Origin: JASLDZ01 sp964242625
GTDB lineage: Bacteria > Pseudomonadota > Alphaproteobacteria > Caulobacterales > Caulobacteraceae
Assembly: GCA_964242625.1 (NCBI GenBank)
Contig: CAXTAO010000011.1
Location: 1 to 64,000 of the forward strand
Direction: 5' to 3'
DNA length: 64,000 nucleotides
Under the pieces are notes generated by a model. That model ran no database searches. It saw only the letters and a list, made by a program, of their open reading frames with translations, and was not told the origin of the DNA. Every line of letters begins with the position of its first letter. Positions within the stretch are counted from its first letter, which is position 1. Made by a program: the position numbers and the translations under genes. This document shows, piece after piece, positions 29,572 to 38,027 of the stretch.

Positions 29572-29701
29572 GGCGACACGTTATCTCGCCCTCAAACGCC
29601 GAAGGCGCCTGCGCCGCTTTAGCGGACGCGCTTCGGCCGCCGCGGACCCACGGTTCGACGGCTCTGAGGCGTCGTTGTCCGGCGCCGCGCAAGCTTTGAG
29701 G

Positions 29702-30784
29702 ATGACGGCGAGCATGGGTACGGCCTACGGGTTTTCGGGAGGGGCGGCCCGGCGGCGTTCCGCGATGGCCGGCGTGGCGGCCGCGAGCGCGCTCGGCGCG
29801 GCTGCGCCGGCTTTCGCCGCCGACCTCCTCGGCCAGCCCACCCCCGGCGCGGTCGGCATGCAGCCTGCGGGCGACGAACTGCGGCGGAGCGCAGAGTTCT
29901 TCCACAACATCATATTGATGCCCGCGCTGGGGCTCGTCTGCCTGTTCGTGCTGGGGCTCCTCGTCTGGATCGTGGTCCGGTACAACGCCAAGGCCAACCC
30001 TACGCCGGCGCGCTTCAGCCACAACACGCCGATCGAGATCGTGTGGACGGTGGTGCCCGTCCTGATCCTGATGTTCTTCTCGATCTTCTCCTTCCGCCTG
30101 CTCTACGCCTACCACAACATCCCCAAGCCCGACGTGACGGTGAAGGTCACGGGCAACCAGTGGTATTGGTCGTATGAATACCCCGACGCGGGCGTGCCCG
30201 AGTACACCTCCAACCCGCTGCCCCAGGCGCAGGCCGAGGCGCAGGGCCCCGGCCTCTACCGGCTCGCGGTCGACAAGCCGATGGTCGTGCCGGTGAACAA
30301 GACGGTGCAGGTGCTGACCACGGGCGCCGACGTGCTGCACGCCTTCTTCGTGCCGGCGTTCGGCATCCAGACCACCTCCATCCCCGGCCGGGTGAACCAG
30401 ACCTGGTTCCGCGCGGAGAAGACCGGCCGCTACTACGGCCAGTGCAACGAGCTCTGCGGGGTGAACCACTCCTTCATGCCCATCGAGATCGACGTGGTGA
30501 CCCAGCCGGAATACATGGCCTGGGTCGCGGCGCGCTCCACCAAGAAGGCGGAGCGCACGCCCTCGGGCGCCGCCCCCTCCCCGCCGTCCGACACCGCCGC
30601 GCCGAGCGCGCCCGCCGCGGCTGCGGCCTCTCCCGGCGGCCAGCCGGTGGGCCCGTCCACTGGCGCTTCCACCCCGTCCGCGCCGGCCGCAGGCTCTGCC
30701 CCCGCCGCCCAGACCGGCCCGCGCGGCAAGGCGCGCGTGCCCGGCGCGCCTTCCCCCGCCAAGCCGGCCGGCACGTCGGCCTGA
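29702..30784 (+). CDS. ctaC: cytochrome c oxidase subunit II
   Basis: A 360-residue subunit of aa3 oxidase that receives electrons from cytochrome c at the CuA centre. A leader (to about residue 40, ending PAFAA) is followed by two membrane helices (about 68-92 and 113-137). The periplasmic cupredoxin domain has 'NQWYWSYEYPD' and CuA ligands His213 (DVLHAFFVP) and CNELCGVNHSFM (Cys248, Glu250, Cys252, His256, Met259). The last about 75 residues are a Pro/Ala/Ser-rich, low-complexity tail. The start codon is not certain: ATG at 29702 is preferred, but 29675 or 29714 are possible. It heads the oxidase cluster. Confidence 0.96.
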   Translation: MTASMGTAYGFSGGAARRRSAMAGVAAASALGAAAPAFAADLLGQPTPGAVGMQPAGDELRRSAEFFHNIILMPALGLVCLFVLGLLVWIVVRYNAKANPTPARFSHNTPIEIVWTVVPVLILMFFSIFSFRLLYAYHNIPKPDVTVKVTGNQWYWSYEYPDAGVPEYTSNPLPQAQAEAQGPGLYRLAVDKPMVVPVNKTVQVLTTGADVLHAFFVPAFGIQTTSIPGRVNQTWFRAEKTGRYYGQCNELCGVNHSFMPIEIDVVTQPEYMAWVAARSTKKAERTPSGAAPSPPSDTAAPSAPAAAAASPGGQPVGPSTGASTPSAPAAGSAPAAQTGPRGKARVPGAPSPAKPAGTSA

Positions 30785-30840
30785 CCCGCATGATCCCCGC
30801 CCCTCGCCCCGTATGCTTCGTGAATAGGCACTGACCGCCA

Positions 30841-32565
30841 ATGGCCACCTACGCCGCCCACGGCGACCCCGATCCGCGCACCCAAGGCCACGCCGTGGCC
30901 CACGGCGCGCATGATCACACCCCGCCGTTCTTCACCCGCTGGTTCCTGTCCACCAACCACAAGGACATCGGAACCCTGTACCTTATCTTCGCCATCATGG
31001 CGGGGGTGGTCGGTGGGCTGATCTCCGGCCTGATCCGCTGGGAGTTGGCGGAACCCGGCATCCAGGTGTTCAAGCCGGGCACGCTCCTGGCCCAACTCGG
31101 CGTGTTCGAGCCTTCCAACCACGGCTACAACGTCGCGATCACCGCCCACGGCCTGATCATGATCTTCTTCATGGTCATGCCCGCCATGATCGGCGGCTTC
31201 GGCAACTGGATGGTGCCGATCATGATCGGAGCGCCCGACATGGCGTTCCCGCGCATGAACAACATCTCGTTCTGGCTTTTGGTCGCCTCCTTCTGCCTGC
31301 TGGTGACCTCGCTGTTCGTCGACGGCGGACCGGGTCGGGGCTTCGGCGGCGGCTGGACTATGTACGCGCCGCTCTCCACCTCCGGCCACACCGGCCCGGC
31401 GATGGACGTCCTGATCTTCTCGCTGCACCTCGCGGGCGCGAGTTCGATCCTCGGCGCGATCAATTTCATCACCACCATCTTCAACATGCGCGCGCCGGGC
31501 ATGACCCTGCACCGCATGCCGCTGTTCGTGTGGTCTGTCCTGGTGACCGCCTTTTTGCTGCTCCTGTCGCTGCCGGTGCTGGCGGGGGCCATCACCATGC
31601 TGCTCACCGACCGTAACTTCCACACCCACTTCTTCGACGCGACCGCCGGCGGCGACCCGATGATGTACCAGCACCTGTTCTGGTTCTTCGGCCATCCGGA
31701 GGTGTACATCCTGATCCTGCCGGGCTTCGGCATCATCAGCCACGTGGTGGCGACCTTCTCGCGCAAGCCCGTGTTCGGATACCTCGCGATGGCCTACGCG
31801 ATGGTGGCGATCGGCTTCGTCGGCTTCGTGGTGTGGGCCCACCACATGTTCACCGTCGGCATGAACGTGAACCTGCAGGCCTACTTCGTGGCGGCCACCA
31901 TGGTGATCGCGGTACCTACCGGCGTGAAGATCTTCAGCTGGATCGCCACCATGTGGGGCGGCTCGCTTTCGTTCGAGACGCCCATGCTGTTCGCCATCGG
32001 CTTCATCTTCCTGTTCACCGTGGGCGGCGTCACCGGCGTGGTCCTGGCCAACGCCGGCGTCGACTACTCGCTGCACGCCACCTACTATGTGGTCGCCCAC
32101 TTCCACTACGTGCTGAGTCTGGGCGCGGTGTTCGCTATCTTCGCGGGCTTCTACTACTGGTTCGAGAAGATGTGGGGCGTGAAGTACAACGAGTGGCTCG
32201 GCCGCGCCCACTTCGCCCTGATGTTCATCGGCGTGAACGTGATCTTCTTCCCGCAGCACTTCCTCGGGCTGCAGGGGATGCCCCGCCGCTACGTCGACTA
32301 TCCGGTGGCGTTCGCGTTCTGGAACAAGGTGTCGTCGATCGGCTACGAGATCACCGCGGCGGGCGTGGGCATCTTCCTGCTCATGTGCGCGGAGGCGGCG
32401 CTGCGTCGCCGCCCGGCGGTGGCCAACCCCTGGGGCGCGGGCGCGACCACGCTTGAGTGGACGCTGTCCTCGCCGCCGCCCTTCCACCAGTTCAACGAGT
32501 TGCCGGTGATCCACGACACCCACGAGGTGAGCCCGGCGGCCGCGTTGGACGGTCACGCGCACTGA
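30841..32565 (+). CDS. ctaD: cytochrome c oxidase subunit I
   Basis: A 574-residue catalytic subunit with heme a and the heme a3-CuB centre, and 12 membrane helices. It contains 'RWFLSTNHKDIGTLYLIFA' at the N-terminus, 'HGLIMIFFMVMPAMIGGFGN' and 'FWFFGHPEVYILILPGFG', with His285 cross-linked to Tyr289 in the family. Further on are 'AHHMFTVGM' and 'YYVVAHFHYVLSLGAVFAIF', the His pair for heme a and a3. It reduces oxygen to water and pumps protons. It lies 56 bases after ctaC and is likely in the same transcript. Confidence 0.98.
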   Translation: MATYAAHGDPDPRTQGHAVAHGAHDHTPPFFTRWFLSTNHKDIGTLYLIFAIMAGVVGGLISGLIRWELAEPGIQVFKPGTLLAQLGVFEPSNHGYNVAITAHGLIMIFFMVMPAMIGGFGNWMVPIMIGAPDMAFPRMNNISFWLLVASFCLLVTSLFVDGGPGRGFGGGWTMYAPLSTSGHTGPAMDVLIFSLHLAGASSILGAINFITTIFNMRAPGMTLHRMPLFVWSVLVTAFLLLLSLPVLAGAITMLLTDRNFHTHFFDATAGGDPMMYQHLFWFFGHPEVYILILPGFGIISHVVATFSRKPVFGYLAMAYAMVAIGFVGFVVWAHHMFTVGMNVNLQAYFVAATMVIAVPTGVKIFSWIATMWGGSLSFETPMLFAIGFIFLFTVGGVTGVVLANAGVDYSLHATYYVVAHFHYVLSLGAVFAIFAGFYYWFEKMWGVKYNEWLGRAHFALMFIGVNVIFFPQHFLGLQGMPRRYVDYPVAFAFWNKVSSIGYEITAAGVGIFLLMCAEAALRRRPAVANPWGAGATTLEWTLSSPPPFHQFNELPVIHDTHEVSPAAALDGHAH

Positions 32566-32634
32566 CGAGCCATCATCGCGGTGGCGGCGACGCCGCCTCC
32601 GCGCCCAGCTGAAAACGGCGCCGGTCTAGGCGTC

Positions 32635-32665
32635 CGAGGCGCGGGACCTTAAGTCCCGCGCCTCG
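32635..32665 (+). terminator. perfect 13-base-pair hairpin between ctaD and ctaB
   Basis: CGAGGCGCGGGAC and GTCCCGCGCCTCG flank the loop CTTAA, 70 bases after the ctaD stop. Because there is no proper T run, it may be an attenuator, a processing site that gives more ctaCD than downstream mRNA, or a weak terminator. Confidence 0.45.
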
Positions 32666-32753
32666 ATCGTTCCCGGAGCCCGCCCTGTCCGCCGTTCCCG
32701 CCGCCGCCGATCCCCGTCCCGACGCCCCGCGCGCCCTCGGGACGGAAGACGCT

Positions 32754-33686
32754 GTGCGCGCCCGCGCCTTGGCGGGCCCGGCCGACTACCTGTCGCTCCT
32801 GAAGCCCCGGGTGATGTCGCTGGTCGTGTTCACGGGCCTTACGGGCCTCGTCTGCGCCGACCGCAGGATCGACCCGCTGCTGGCGACCATAGCCGTCGCG
32901 TGCATCGCGGTGGGCGGAGGCGCCAGCGGGGCCTTCAACATGGCCTACGAGGCGCAACTCGACTCGCGCATGCGGCGCACCCGCGGGCGCCCCACCGCGC
33001 GCGGCCTGATCGCCCCGGCCGAGGCCGCCACCCTGGGCGGCGTCCTTTCCGTCTTCTCCGTCATGGTCATGGGGCTGGCGCTGAACTGGGTCGCCGCCGG
33101 CCTCCTCGCCTTCACCATCGGCTTCTACGCCGTTGTCTACACGCGCTGGCTGAAGCCATGGACCTCGCAGAACATCGTCTGGGGGGGCGCCGCGGGCGCG
33201 CTGCCTCCGGTGGTGGGCTGGGCCGCGGCGAGTGGGCACGCACCCCTGAACGCCTGGCTCCTGTTCGCGATCATCTTCCTGTGGACGCCCCCGCACTTCT
33301 GGGCGCTGTCGCTCTACACGTCGGAGGACTACGCCCGTGCGGGCGTGCCGATGCTCCCTGTCGTGCGGGGCGCGCGCGCGACGCGAATGCAGATCCTCGG
33401 CTACAGCCTGGTGCTGGCGCTCGTGGGCGTCTTGCCCGCCTTCACGGGGCTGGGCGGACCGCTCTACGCGGTGGTGTCGATCGCCGGCGGGCTGGCGTTC
33501 GCGGGCCTGGCGTGGCGGCTCGCCCGCTCCAACGCCGGCGACGACCCGGGACCAGGCGCCGAGGGGCGGGCCGCCCTGCGCGCCGGCGCACGGGAGGCGC
33601 GCGCGCTCTTCGCCTTCTCCATTCTCTACCTCGCCGCCGTGTTCGCGGCGCTTCTGTTCGAGCACGGGCTGAGGGGGGCGCTGTGA
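32754..33686 (+). CDS. ctaB: protoheme IX farnesyltransferase
   Basis: A 310-residue UbiA-family membrane prenyltransferase that farnesylates heme b to heme o, the first step to heme a. Family motifs are visible: 'DYLSLLKPRVMSLVVFTGL', 'GAFNMAYEAQLDSRMRRT' (N..D..DxxMxRT-type prenyl-PP site), 'RPTARGLI', 'YTRWLKPWTSQNIVWGG' and 'LWTPPHFWALSLYTSEDYARAG'. The GTG at 32754 is the only start that fits; the preceding bases encode a Pro/Ala-rich stretch. Its stop overlaps the start of the next gene (GTGA). Confidence 0.95.
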   Translation: MRARALAGPADYLSLLKPRVMSLVVFTGLTGLVCADRRIDPLLATIAVACIAVGGGASGAFNMAYEAQLDSRMRRTRGRPTARGLIAPAEAATLGGVLSVFSVMVMGLALNWVAAGLLAFTIGFYAVVYTRWLKPWTSQNIVWGGAAGALPPVVGWAAASGHAPLNAWLLFAIIFLWTPPHFWALSLYTSEDYARAGVPMLPVVRGARATRMQILGYSLVLALVGVLPAFTGLGGPLYAVVSIAGGLAFAGLAWRLARSNAGDDPGPGAEGRAALRAGAREARALFAFSILYLAAVFAALLFEHGLRGAL

Positions 33687-33841
33687 GCGACCGCAGTTCC
33701 GACCCGTTCCGCGAGGGGGTCGACGCGGCGCGCGCGCGCCGCCGCCGGTCGCTCGGCATAGCCGTGGCGCTGGTCGCGTTCGTGCTCCTGATTTTCCTTG
33801 TCTCCCTCCTGCGGCTGAGCGGCCATGGCTCCGCCGGCTGA
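33683..33841 (+). CDS. CoxF-like small membrane protein of the oxidase cluster
   Basis: A 52-residue protein with a charged N-terminus (SDRSSDPFREGVDAARARRR) and a single membrane helix near the C-terminus (SLGIAVALVAFVLLIFLVSL). Its GTG overlaps the ctaB stop and its end overlaps the ctaG start by 17 bases. In alphaproteobacteria a small one-helix protein (called CoxF or an oxidase assembly protein) occupies this place between ctaB and ctaG. The function is taken from position; the sequence shows only the topology. Confidence 0.75.
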   Translation: MSDRSSDPFREGVDAARARRRRSLGIAVALVAFVLLIFLVSLLRLSGHGSAG

Positions 33842-34433
33842 ACCCCGCGGCGTCGCAGGGTGGCGCGCCGGCCGTCGGCGCTGGCTCCTGCCCGTGGTCT
33901 GCGCGGGCGCGGTGGTGGGCATGGTGGGGCTGGCCTACGCATCCGTGCCGCTCTACCGCCGGTTCTGCCAGGTGACCGGCTTCAACGGGATCGCGCGCCG
34001 CGGCGAGGCCCCGCCCTCCGCCCCCGCGCTCGACCGCACCGTCGTCGTGCGGTTCGACACGAACGTGCGCGGCGGCCTGCCCTGGCGCTTCACCGCCGAC
34101 AAGAGCAGCCAGGTCACGCGCATCGGCGCCTCCACCCTGGCGTATTTCACCGTGACCAACACAAGCGACCGCGCCATCACCGGCCGCGCCGCCTACAACG
34201 TCGCCCCTGAGGCGGCGGGCCCCTACTTCATCAAGACCCAGTGCTTCTGCTTCTCCGACCAGAGAGTGCCGGCGCACAAGACGGTCGAGTTCCCGGTGGT
34301 CTACTTCGTCGAGCCCGCCTTCGCGAAGGACCCCGACACGCGGGCGTTTCAGGAGATCACCCTCTCCTACAGCTTCTTCCCCTCTCCCGACGCCCCCCGC
34401 GCCGCGCCCGCCGCACCCGCCGTCCGGGGCTGA
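33825..34433 (+). CDS. ctaG: cytochrome c oxidase assembly protein CtaG (Cox11 type)
   Basis: A 202-residue copper chaperone that inserts CuB into subunit I. An N-terminal membrane anchor (WLLPVVCAGAVVGMVGLAYA) is followed by 'SVPLYRRFCQVTGFNG', as in Cox11 proteins, and a periplasmic immunoglobulin-like domain with the copper motif 'IKTQCFCFSDQRV'. The C-terminal 'ITLSYSFFP' strand is also conserved. It overlaps the CoxF-like gene. It belongs to the aa3 oxidase biogenesis operon. Confidence 0.95.
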   Translation: MAPPAEPRGVAGWRAGRRRWLLPVVCAGAVVGMVGLAYASVPLYRRFCQVTGFNGIARRGEAPPSAPALDRTVVVRFDTNVRGGLPWRFTADKSSQVTRIGASTLAYFTVTNTSDRAITGRAAYNVAPEAAGPYFIKTQCFCFSDQRVPAHKTVEFPVVYFVEPAFAKDPDTRAFQEITLSYSFFPSPDAPRAAPAAPAVRG

Positions 34434-34543
34434 GCGCTCGCCCCCTTGGCGGAGCCGCCCCCGTCTGGCACTAGCAGCGCCGAACCCGCCGTCGCGCGAC
34501 GCGCGGGCCTTGTGATTTGAAGTTTCGGGATCGCCCGCCGCCC

Positions 34544-35452
34544 ATGGCCACCACCGACACGGCTCACGGACACGACGACGAGGTCCGCCACGACTACCAC
34601 CTGGTCAAGCCCAGCGCCTGGCCGCTCCTGTCGTCGGTGTTCGCCATCGCGCTGACGCTGGGGATCGTGGCCTGGGTCAAGGGCGGGGTGTTCGGCATAC
34701 CCAAGGGCACGCCCTGGCTCGCCGCGGCGGGCATGCTGGGCATCCTCTACTGCATGTTCGGCTGGTGGTCGGACGTGATCCGCGAAAGCCGCGAGGGCGA
34801 CCATACGCCCGTGGTTTCGATCGGCCTGCGCTACGGCATGATCCTGTTCATCGCGTCCGAGGTGATGTTCTTCGTCGCCTGGTTCTGGATCTTCTTTGAG
34901 ATGGCGCTCTTCCATCACGATCGTACCTTCTCGGCGATCGAGGAGGTGCGCAATGCCTGGGGCGCCTGGCCGCCCAAGGGCGTGGAGACGCTCGATCCCT
35001 GGCACTTCCCGCTGATCAACACGCTGACGCTGCTGACCTCGGGCACCACCGTAACCTGGGCGCACCACGCCATACAGGAAGGCGACCGCAAGGGCGCCAA
35101 GGCGGCGCTGTGGCTGACCGTGCTCCTGGGCCTGATGTTCACCTGCGTGCAGGCCTACGAGTATCGCGAGATCATCACCGAGAAGCTGTTCTTCAACGAG
35201 AGTGCGGCCAACAGTTCGCTCTACGGCTCGTCCTTCTTCATGGCGACAGGCTTCCACGGCTTCCACGTGATCGTCGGCACCATCTTCCTGGCGATCTGCC
35301 TTCTGCGGCTCTACGTCGGCCAGATGACGCCGAAGAAGCACTTCGGGTTCGAGGCGGCGGCTTGGTACTGGCACTTCGTCGACGTGGTATGGCTGTTCCT
35401 GTTCGCCTTCATCTACGTCATGTTCGGCCACGCCGTCGGCAAGCCGGGCTGA
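34544..35452 (+). CDS. ctaE: cytochrome c oxidase subunit III
   Basis: A 302-residue seven-helix subunit that stabilises the oxidase. It starts with 'HDYHLVKPSAWPLLSS' and includes 'RYGMILFIASEVMFFVAWFW', 'WHFPLINTLTLLTSGTTVTW', 'SSFFMATGFHGFHVIVGTIF' and 'WYWHFVDVVWLFLFAFIYV', the lipid- and oxygen-channel regions of the family. The ATG at 34544 fits the conserved N-terminus; a TTG at 34517 is less likely. It lies 110 bases after ctaG, a gap that might hold its own promoter. Confidence 0.97.
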   Translation: MATTDTAHGHDDEVRHDYHLVKPSAWPLLSSVFAIALTLGIVAWVKGGVFGIPKGTPWLAAAGMLGILYCMFGWWSDVIRESREGDHTPVVSIGLRYGMILFIASEVMFFVAWFWIFFEMALFHHDRTFSAIEEVRNAWGAWPPKGVETLDPWHFPLINTLTLLTSGTTVTWAHHAIQEGDRKGAKAALWLTVLLGLMFTCVQAYEYREIITEKLFFNESAANSSLYGSSFFMATGFHGFHVIVGTIFLAICLLRLYVGQMTPKKHFGFEAAAWYWHFVDVVWLFLFAFIYVMFGHAVGKPG

Positions 35453-35475
35453 CGACAACGACCCTCCTTGAGCGC

Positions 35476-35838
35476 TTGCCCGCGGCGGCGCGGCCGTATG
35501 CGGCGGGCCTCCTCGGGCGATGCCCGCGATGCGGCCGGGGCGCGCTCTTCGCGGGCTTCCTGCGCGTGGCCCCCGCCTGCGGCGCGTGCGGGGCCGACCT
35601 TTCCGCCGCGGACCCCGGCGACGGCCCGGCGGTGTTCGTGATCCTGATCGCGGGGGCGCTGGCGTCCGCCGGCCTCCTCGCCACGGAGCTCGCCCTGCAT
35701 CCGGCGGTGTGGGTGGAAGCGGCGGTCTGGCTGCCCGCGGCCGCCGCGTTGAGCATTCTCTTGCTGCGGCCGGCGAAGGGCCTGCTCCTCGCCGCCCAGT
35801 TCCGCCCTCGCGCCGCCGAGCCTCGTCATGGCGGCTGA
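35476..35838 (+). CDS. DUF983 membrane protein
   Basis: About 120 residues. The N-terminal zinc-ribbon-like part has two CxxC pairs ('GRCPRCGRGALFAGF' and 'ACGACGADLSAADPGDGPAV'), followed by two membrane helices and 'LLLRPAKGLLLAAQFR'. This is the DUF983 family, regularly found between ctaE and SURF1 in alphaproteobacteria and presumed to help oxidase assembly. The start is unsure: there is no ATG, and TTG at 35476 or CTG at 35449 (overlapping the ctaE stop) are the candidates. Its 3' end overlaps the SURF1 start by 11 bases. Confidence 0.8.
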   Translation: MPAAARPYAAGLLGRCPRCGRGALFAGFLRVAPACGACGADLSAADPGDGPAVFVILIAGALASAGLLATELALHPAVWVEAAVWLPAAAALSILLLRPAKGLLLAAQFRPRAAEPRHGG

Positions 35839-36613
35839 GGCGCGCCGTAGACCGCGCTGGATCGGACCGGCGGTGCTGACCGTGCTGTTCGCCCTGATCT
35901 TCGTCGCCCTGATGTCGCTGGGCGTGTGGCAGCTGCACCGCAAGGCGTGGAAGGAGGCGCTGCTCGCGCGCATCGCCGCCCTGCAGACCGCGCCTCCCGA
36001 ACCGCTGGCCGTGGTGCTGAACCGCGCCCCGCCGGGCGCCGCCCACCCCGGCGATGAGGGTGCCCGCGCGCTGGACTTCACCCGCGTGGTGGCGAGCTGC
36101 GACGGCCTGCCCGCGCGCGGCGTCCACCTCTATGGCATCCGCACCGACGGGCCGGGCTGGCGCCAGATCGCCGCCTGCCGTCTTCCGCCCGGCCTCCCCT
36201 ACGCCACCCTCCTCGTCGACCTCGGGTTCGAGCGGGGCGCGCCCATGAGCCCGCCGCGGCTGCAGCCCGTGGTCCTGCCCGCGCGCGGCGCGTCGGTCGT
36301 GGGCGTCCTGCGCACGCCCGACCCGCCGAGCTGGACCGACGGCCTGGCCGGCGCGGGCGCGGTCGACGGCGGGACCGACCAGTGGCTGCGGCGCGACCTT
36401 CCCGGCATGGCGCGCGCGCTGGGCGCCGCCCGCCCCGCCCCCTTCATGCTGGAACTCGAGAGCCCCGCCGCCGGGCCGGGGCTGACGCCTTCGCCCCTGC
36501 CCAGCGACATCCCCAACCACCACCTGGAATACGCCCTCACCTGGTTCGGCATGGCGCTGGCGCTCGCGGGCGTCTACGCCGCGGGCGTTGTGCGCACGCT
36601 CGGGAAGCGCTGA
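35828..36613 (+). CDS. SURF1 family protein
   Basis: A 261-residue oxidase assembly factor with the family's two-helix hairpin topology: an N-terminal helix (VLTVLFALIFVALMSLGVWQ) running into 'GVWQLHRKAWKEALLARI' and a C-terminal helix after 'PNHHLEYALTWFGMALALA'. The periplasmic loop is between. SURF1 helps insert heme a into subunit I. It overlaps the DUF983 gene and ends 7 bases before thrC. Confidence 0.93.
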   Translation: MAAEARRRPRWIGPAVLTVLFALIFVALMSLGVWQLHRKAWKEALLARIAALQTAPPEPLAVVLNRAPPGAAHPGDEGARALDFTRVVASCDGLPARGVHLYGIRTDGPGWRQIAACRLPPGLPYATLLVDLGFERGAPMSPPRLQPVVLPARGASVVGVLRTPDPPSWTDGLAGAGAVDGGTDQWLRRDLPGMARALGAARPAPFMLELESPAAGPGLTPSPLPSDIPNHHLEYALTWFGMALALAGVYAAGVVRTLGKR

Positions 36614-36620
36614 GGCCGCC

Positions 36621-38012
36621 ATGCGCTACGTCTCCACCCGCGGCGGCTGCGACCCCGTGAGCTTCACCGACGCGCTCCTGGCCGGGCTCGCGCCCGACGG
36701 CGGCCTCTACACGCCCGAGCGCTGGCCGAGCCTCGCGCCCGAGCGCTTCGCCGCCTTCGCAGGCGCCGCCTACGCCGACGTGGCGGCCGAGGTGGTGGGC
36801 GTCTTCGCGGGCGAGGCGGTCGCGCCCGAGCGCCTGCGCGCGATCTGCCACGCCGCCTACGCCACCTTCGATCGACCCGCGGTCGCGCCCCTGGTGCAGC
36901 TGGACGCTGGGACTTGGCTCCTGGAGCTGTTCCACGGCCCAACGCTCGCCTTCAAGGACGTGGCGATGCAGCTCCTGGCGCGTCTCTACGACGAGGTGCT
37001 GGGCGCGAGCGGGCGGCGGCTGACGCTCGTGGTCGCCACCTCCGGAGACACCGGCGGGGCGGCGGTGGACGCGTTTGCGGGAGCGACGCATGTCGACCTC
37101 GTGGTGCTCTTCCCCGAAGGGCGGATCAGCGAAGTGCAGCGCCGGTTCATGACCACGGCCGACAGCGCCAACGTGCGCTGCGTCGCGGTCGAGGGCGATT
37201 TCGACGCCTGCCAGGCGGTGGTGAAGGCGCTGTTTGCCGACGCGACGTTCCGCGACGGGGTCGACCTCTCGGGCGTCAACTCGATCAACTGGGCGCGGAT
37301 CGCGGCGCAGAGCGTCTACTACGTCACCGCCGCCTCAGCGCTCGGGCGCGCGCCGGCGTTCGTCGTGCCCACAGGCAACTTCGGCGACGCCTTCGCGGGC
37401 TACGCCGCCCACCGGCTGGGCTCGCCGGTCGCCGCCTTGGGCGTCGCCACCAACGGCAACGACATACTGGCGCGCGCCTTCATCACCGGCCGCTACGCCC
37501 GGGGGGAAACGACGGCCACTCAGTCGCCCGCCATGGACATCCAGGTCGCCTCCAACTTCGAGCGGCTCTACTTCGAGTTGGTGGGCCGCGAAGCCGCTGT
37601 CACCCGCGCCGCCTTTGAAGGCTTCGCCCGCGGCGAGGCCATCGCCCTGCCCGCCTCCCCCGAGCTCGGGCTATTTCGCGCGGGCGCCACGGGCGAACAG
37701 GCGACCGCCATGGCCATCCAGGAGACCTGGGAGCGGGCCGGCGTGCTCGTCGACCCCCACACCGCCGTGGCGCTGGCCGCCGCGCGCGGGATGGAGCTTC
37801 CCGCCGGCGCGCCCGTGGTGGTGCTGGCCACCGCCCACCCCGCCAAGTTCCCCGAGGCGGTGGAGGCGGCCACCGGCGAGCCGCCCGAGCTGCACGCCCG
37901 CGCCGCCGACCTGCACACCCGCGTCGAGCGCATCGACCGGCTTCCCGCTGACGTCGCCGCCGCCAAGGCCTATGTGCGCGCCTTCGCCGCCGACCGTCGC
38001 CGCGCCGCCTGA
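36621..38012 (+). CDS. thrC: threonine synthase
   Basis: A 463-residue PLP enzyme that converts O-phosphohomoserine to threonine. The PLP Lys is Lys112 in 'ELFHGPTLAFKDVAMQLLAR'. The phosphate-binding 'VATSGDTGGAAVDAF' and 'FVVPTGNFGDAFAGYAA' are family-typical, as is the N-terminal 'MRYVSTRGG'. The ATG at 36621 was chosen for that reason. It follows SURF1 by 7 bases, so it is probably read through from the oxidase operon, an arrangement seen in Caulobacter relatives. Confidence 0.96.
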   Translation: MRYVSTRGGCDPVSFTDALLAGLAPDGGLYTPERWPSLAPERFAAFAGAAYADVAAEVVGVFAGEAVAPERLRAICHAAYATFDRPAVAPLVQLDAGTWLLELFHGPTLAFKDVAMQLLARLYDEVLGASGRRLTLVVATSGDTGGAAVDAFAGATHVDLVVLFPEGRISEVQRRFMTTADSANVRCVAVEGDFDACQAVVKALFADATFRDGVDLSGVNSINWARIAAQSVYYVTAASALGRAPAFVVPTGNFGDAFAGYAAHRLGSPVAALGVATNGNDILARAFITGRYARGETTATQSPAMDIQVASNFERLYFELVGREAAVTRAAFEGFARGEAIALPASPELGLFRAGATGEQATAMAIQETWERAGVLVDPHTAVALAAARGMELPAGAPVVVLATAHPAKFPEAVEAATGEPPELHARAADLHTRVERIDRLPADVAAAKAYVRAFAADRRRAA

Positions 38013-38027
38013 GAGCCTCCCCGCCGC

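Noticed and set aside
30433..32562. 709-residue minus-strand frame
   Set aside because: Antisense to ctaD; His- and Asp-rich mirror of hydrophobic codons.
34367..36622. 751-residue minus-strand frame
   Set aside because: Antisense to ctaE, DUF983 and SURF1 together; no domain.
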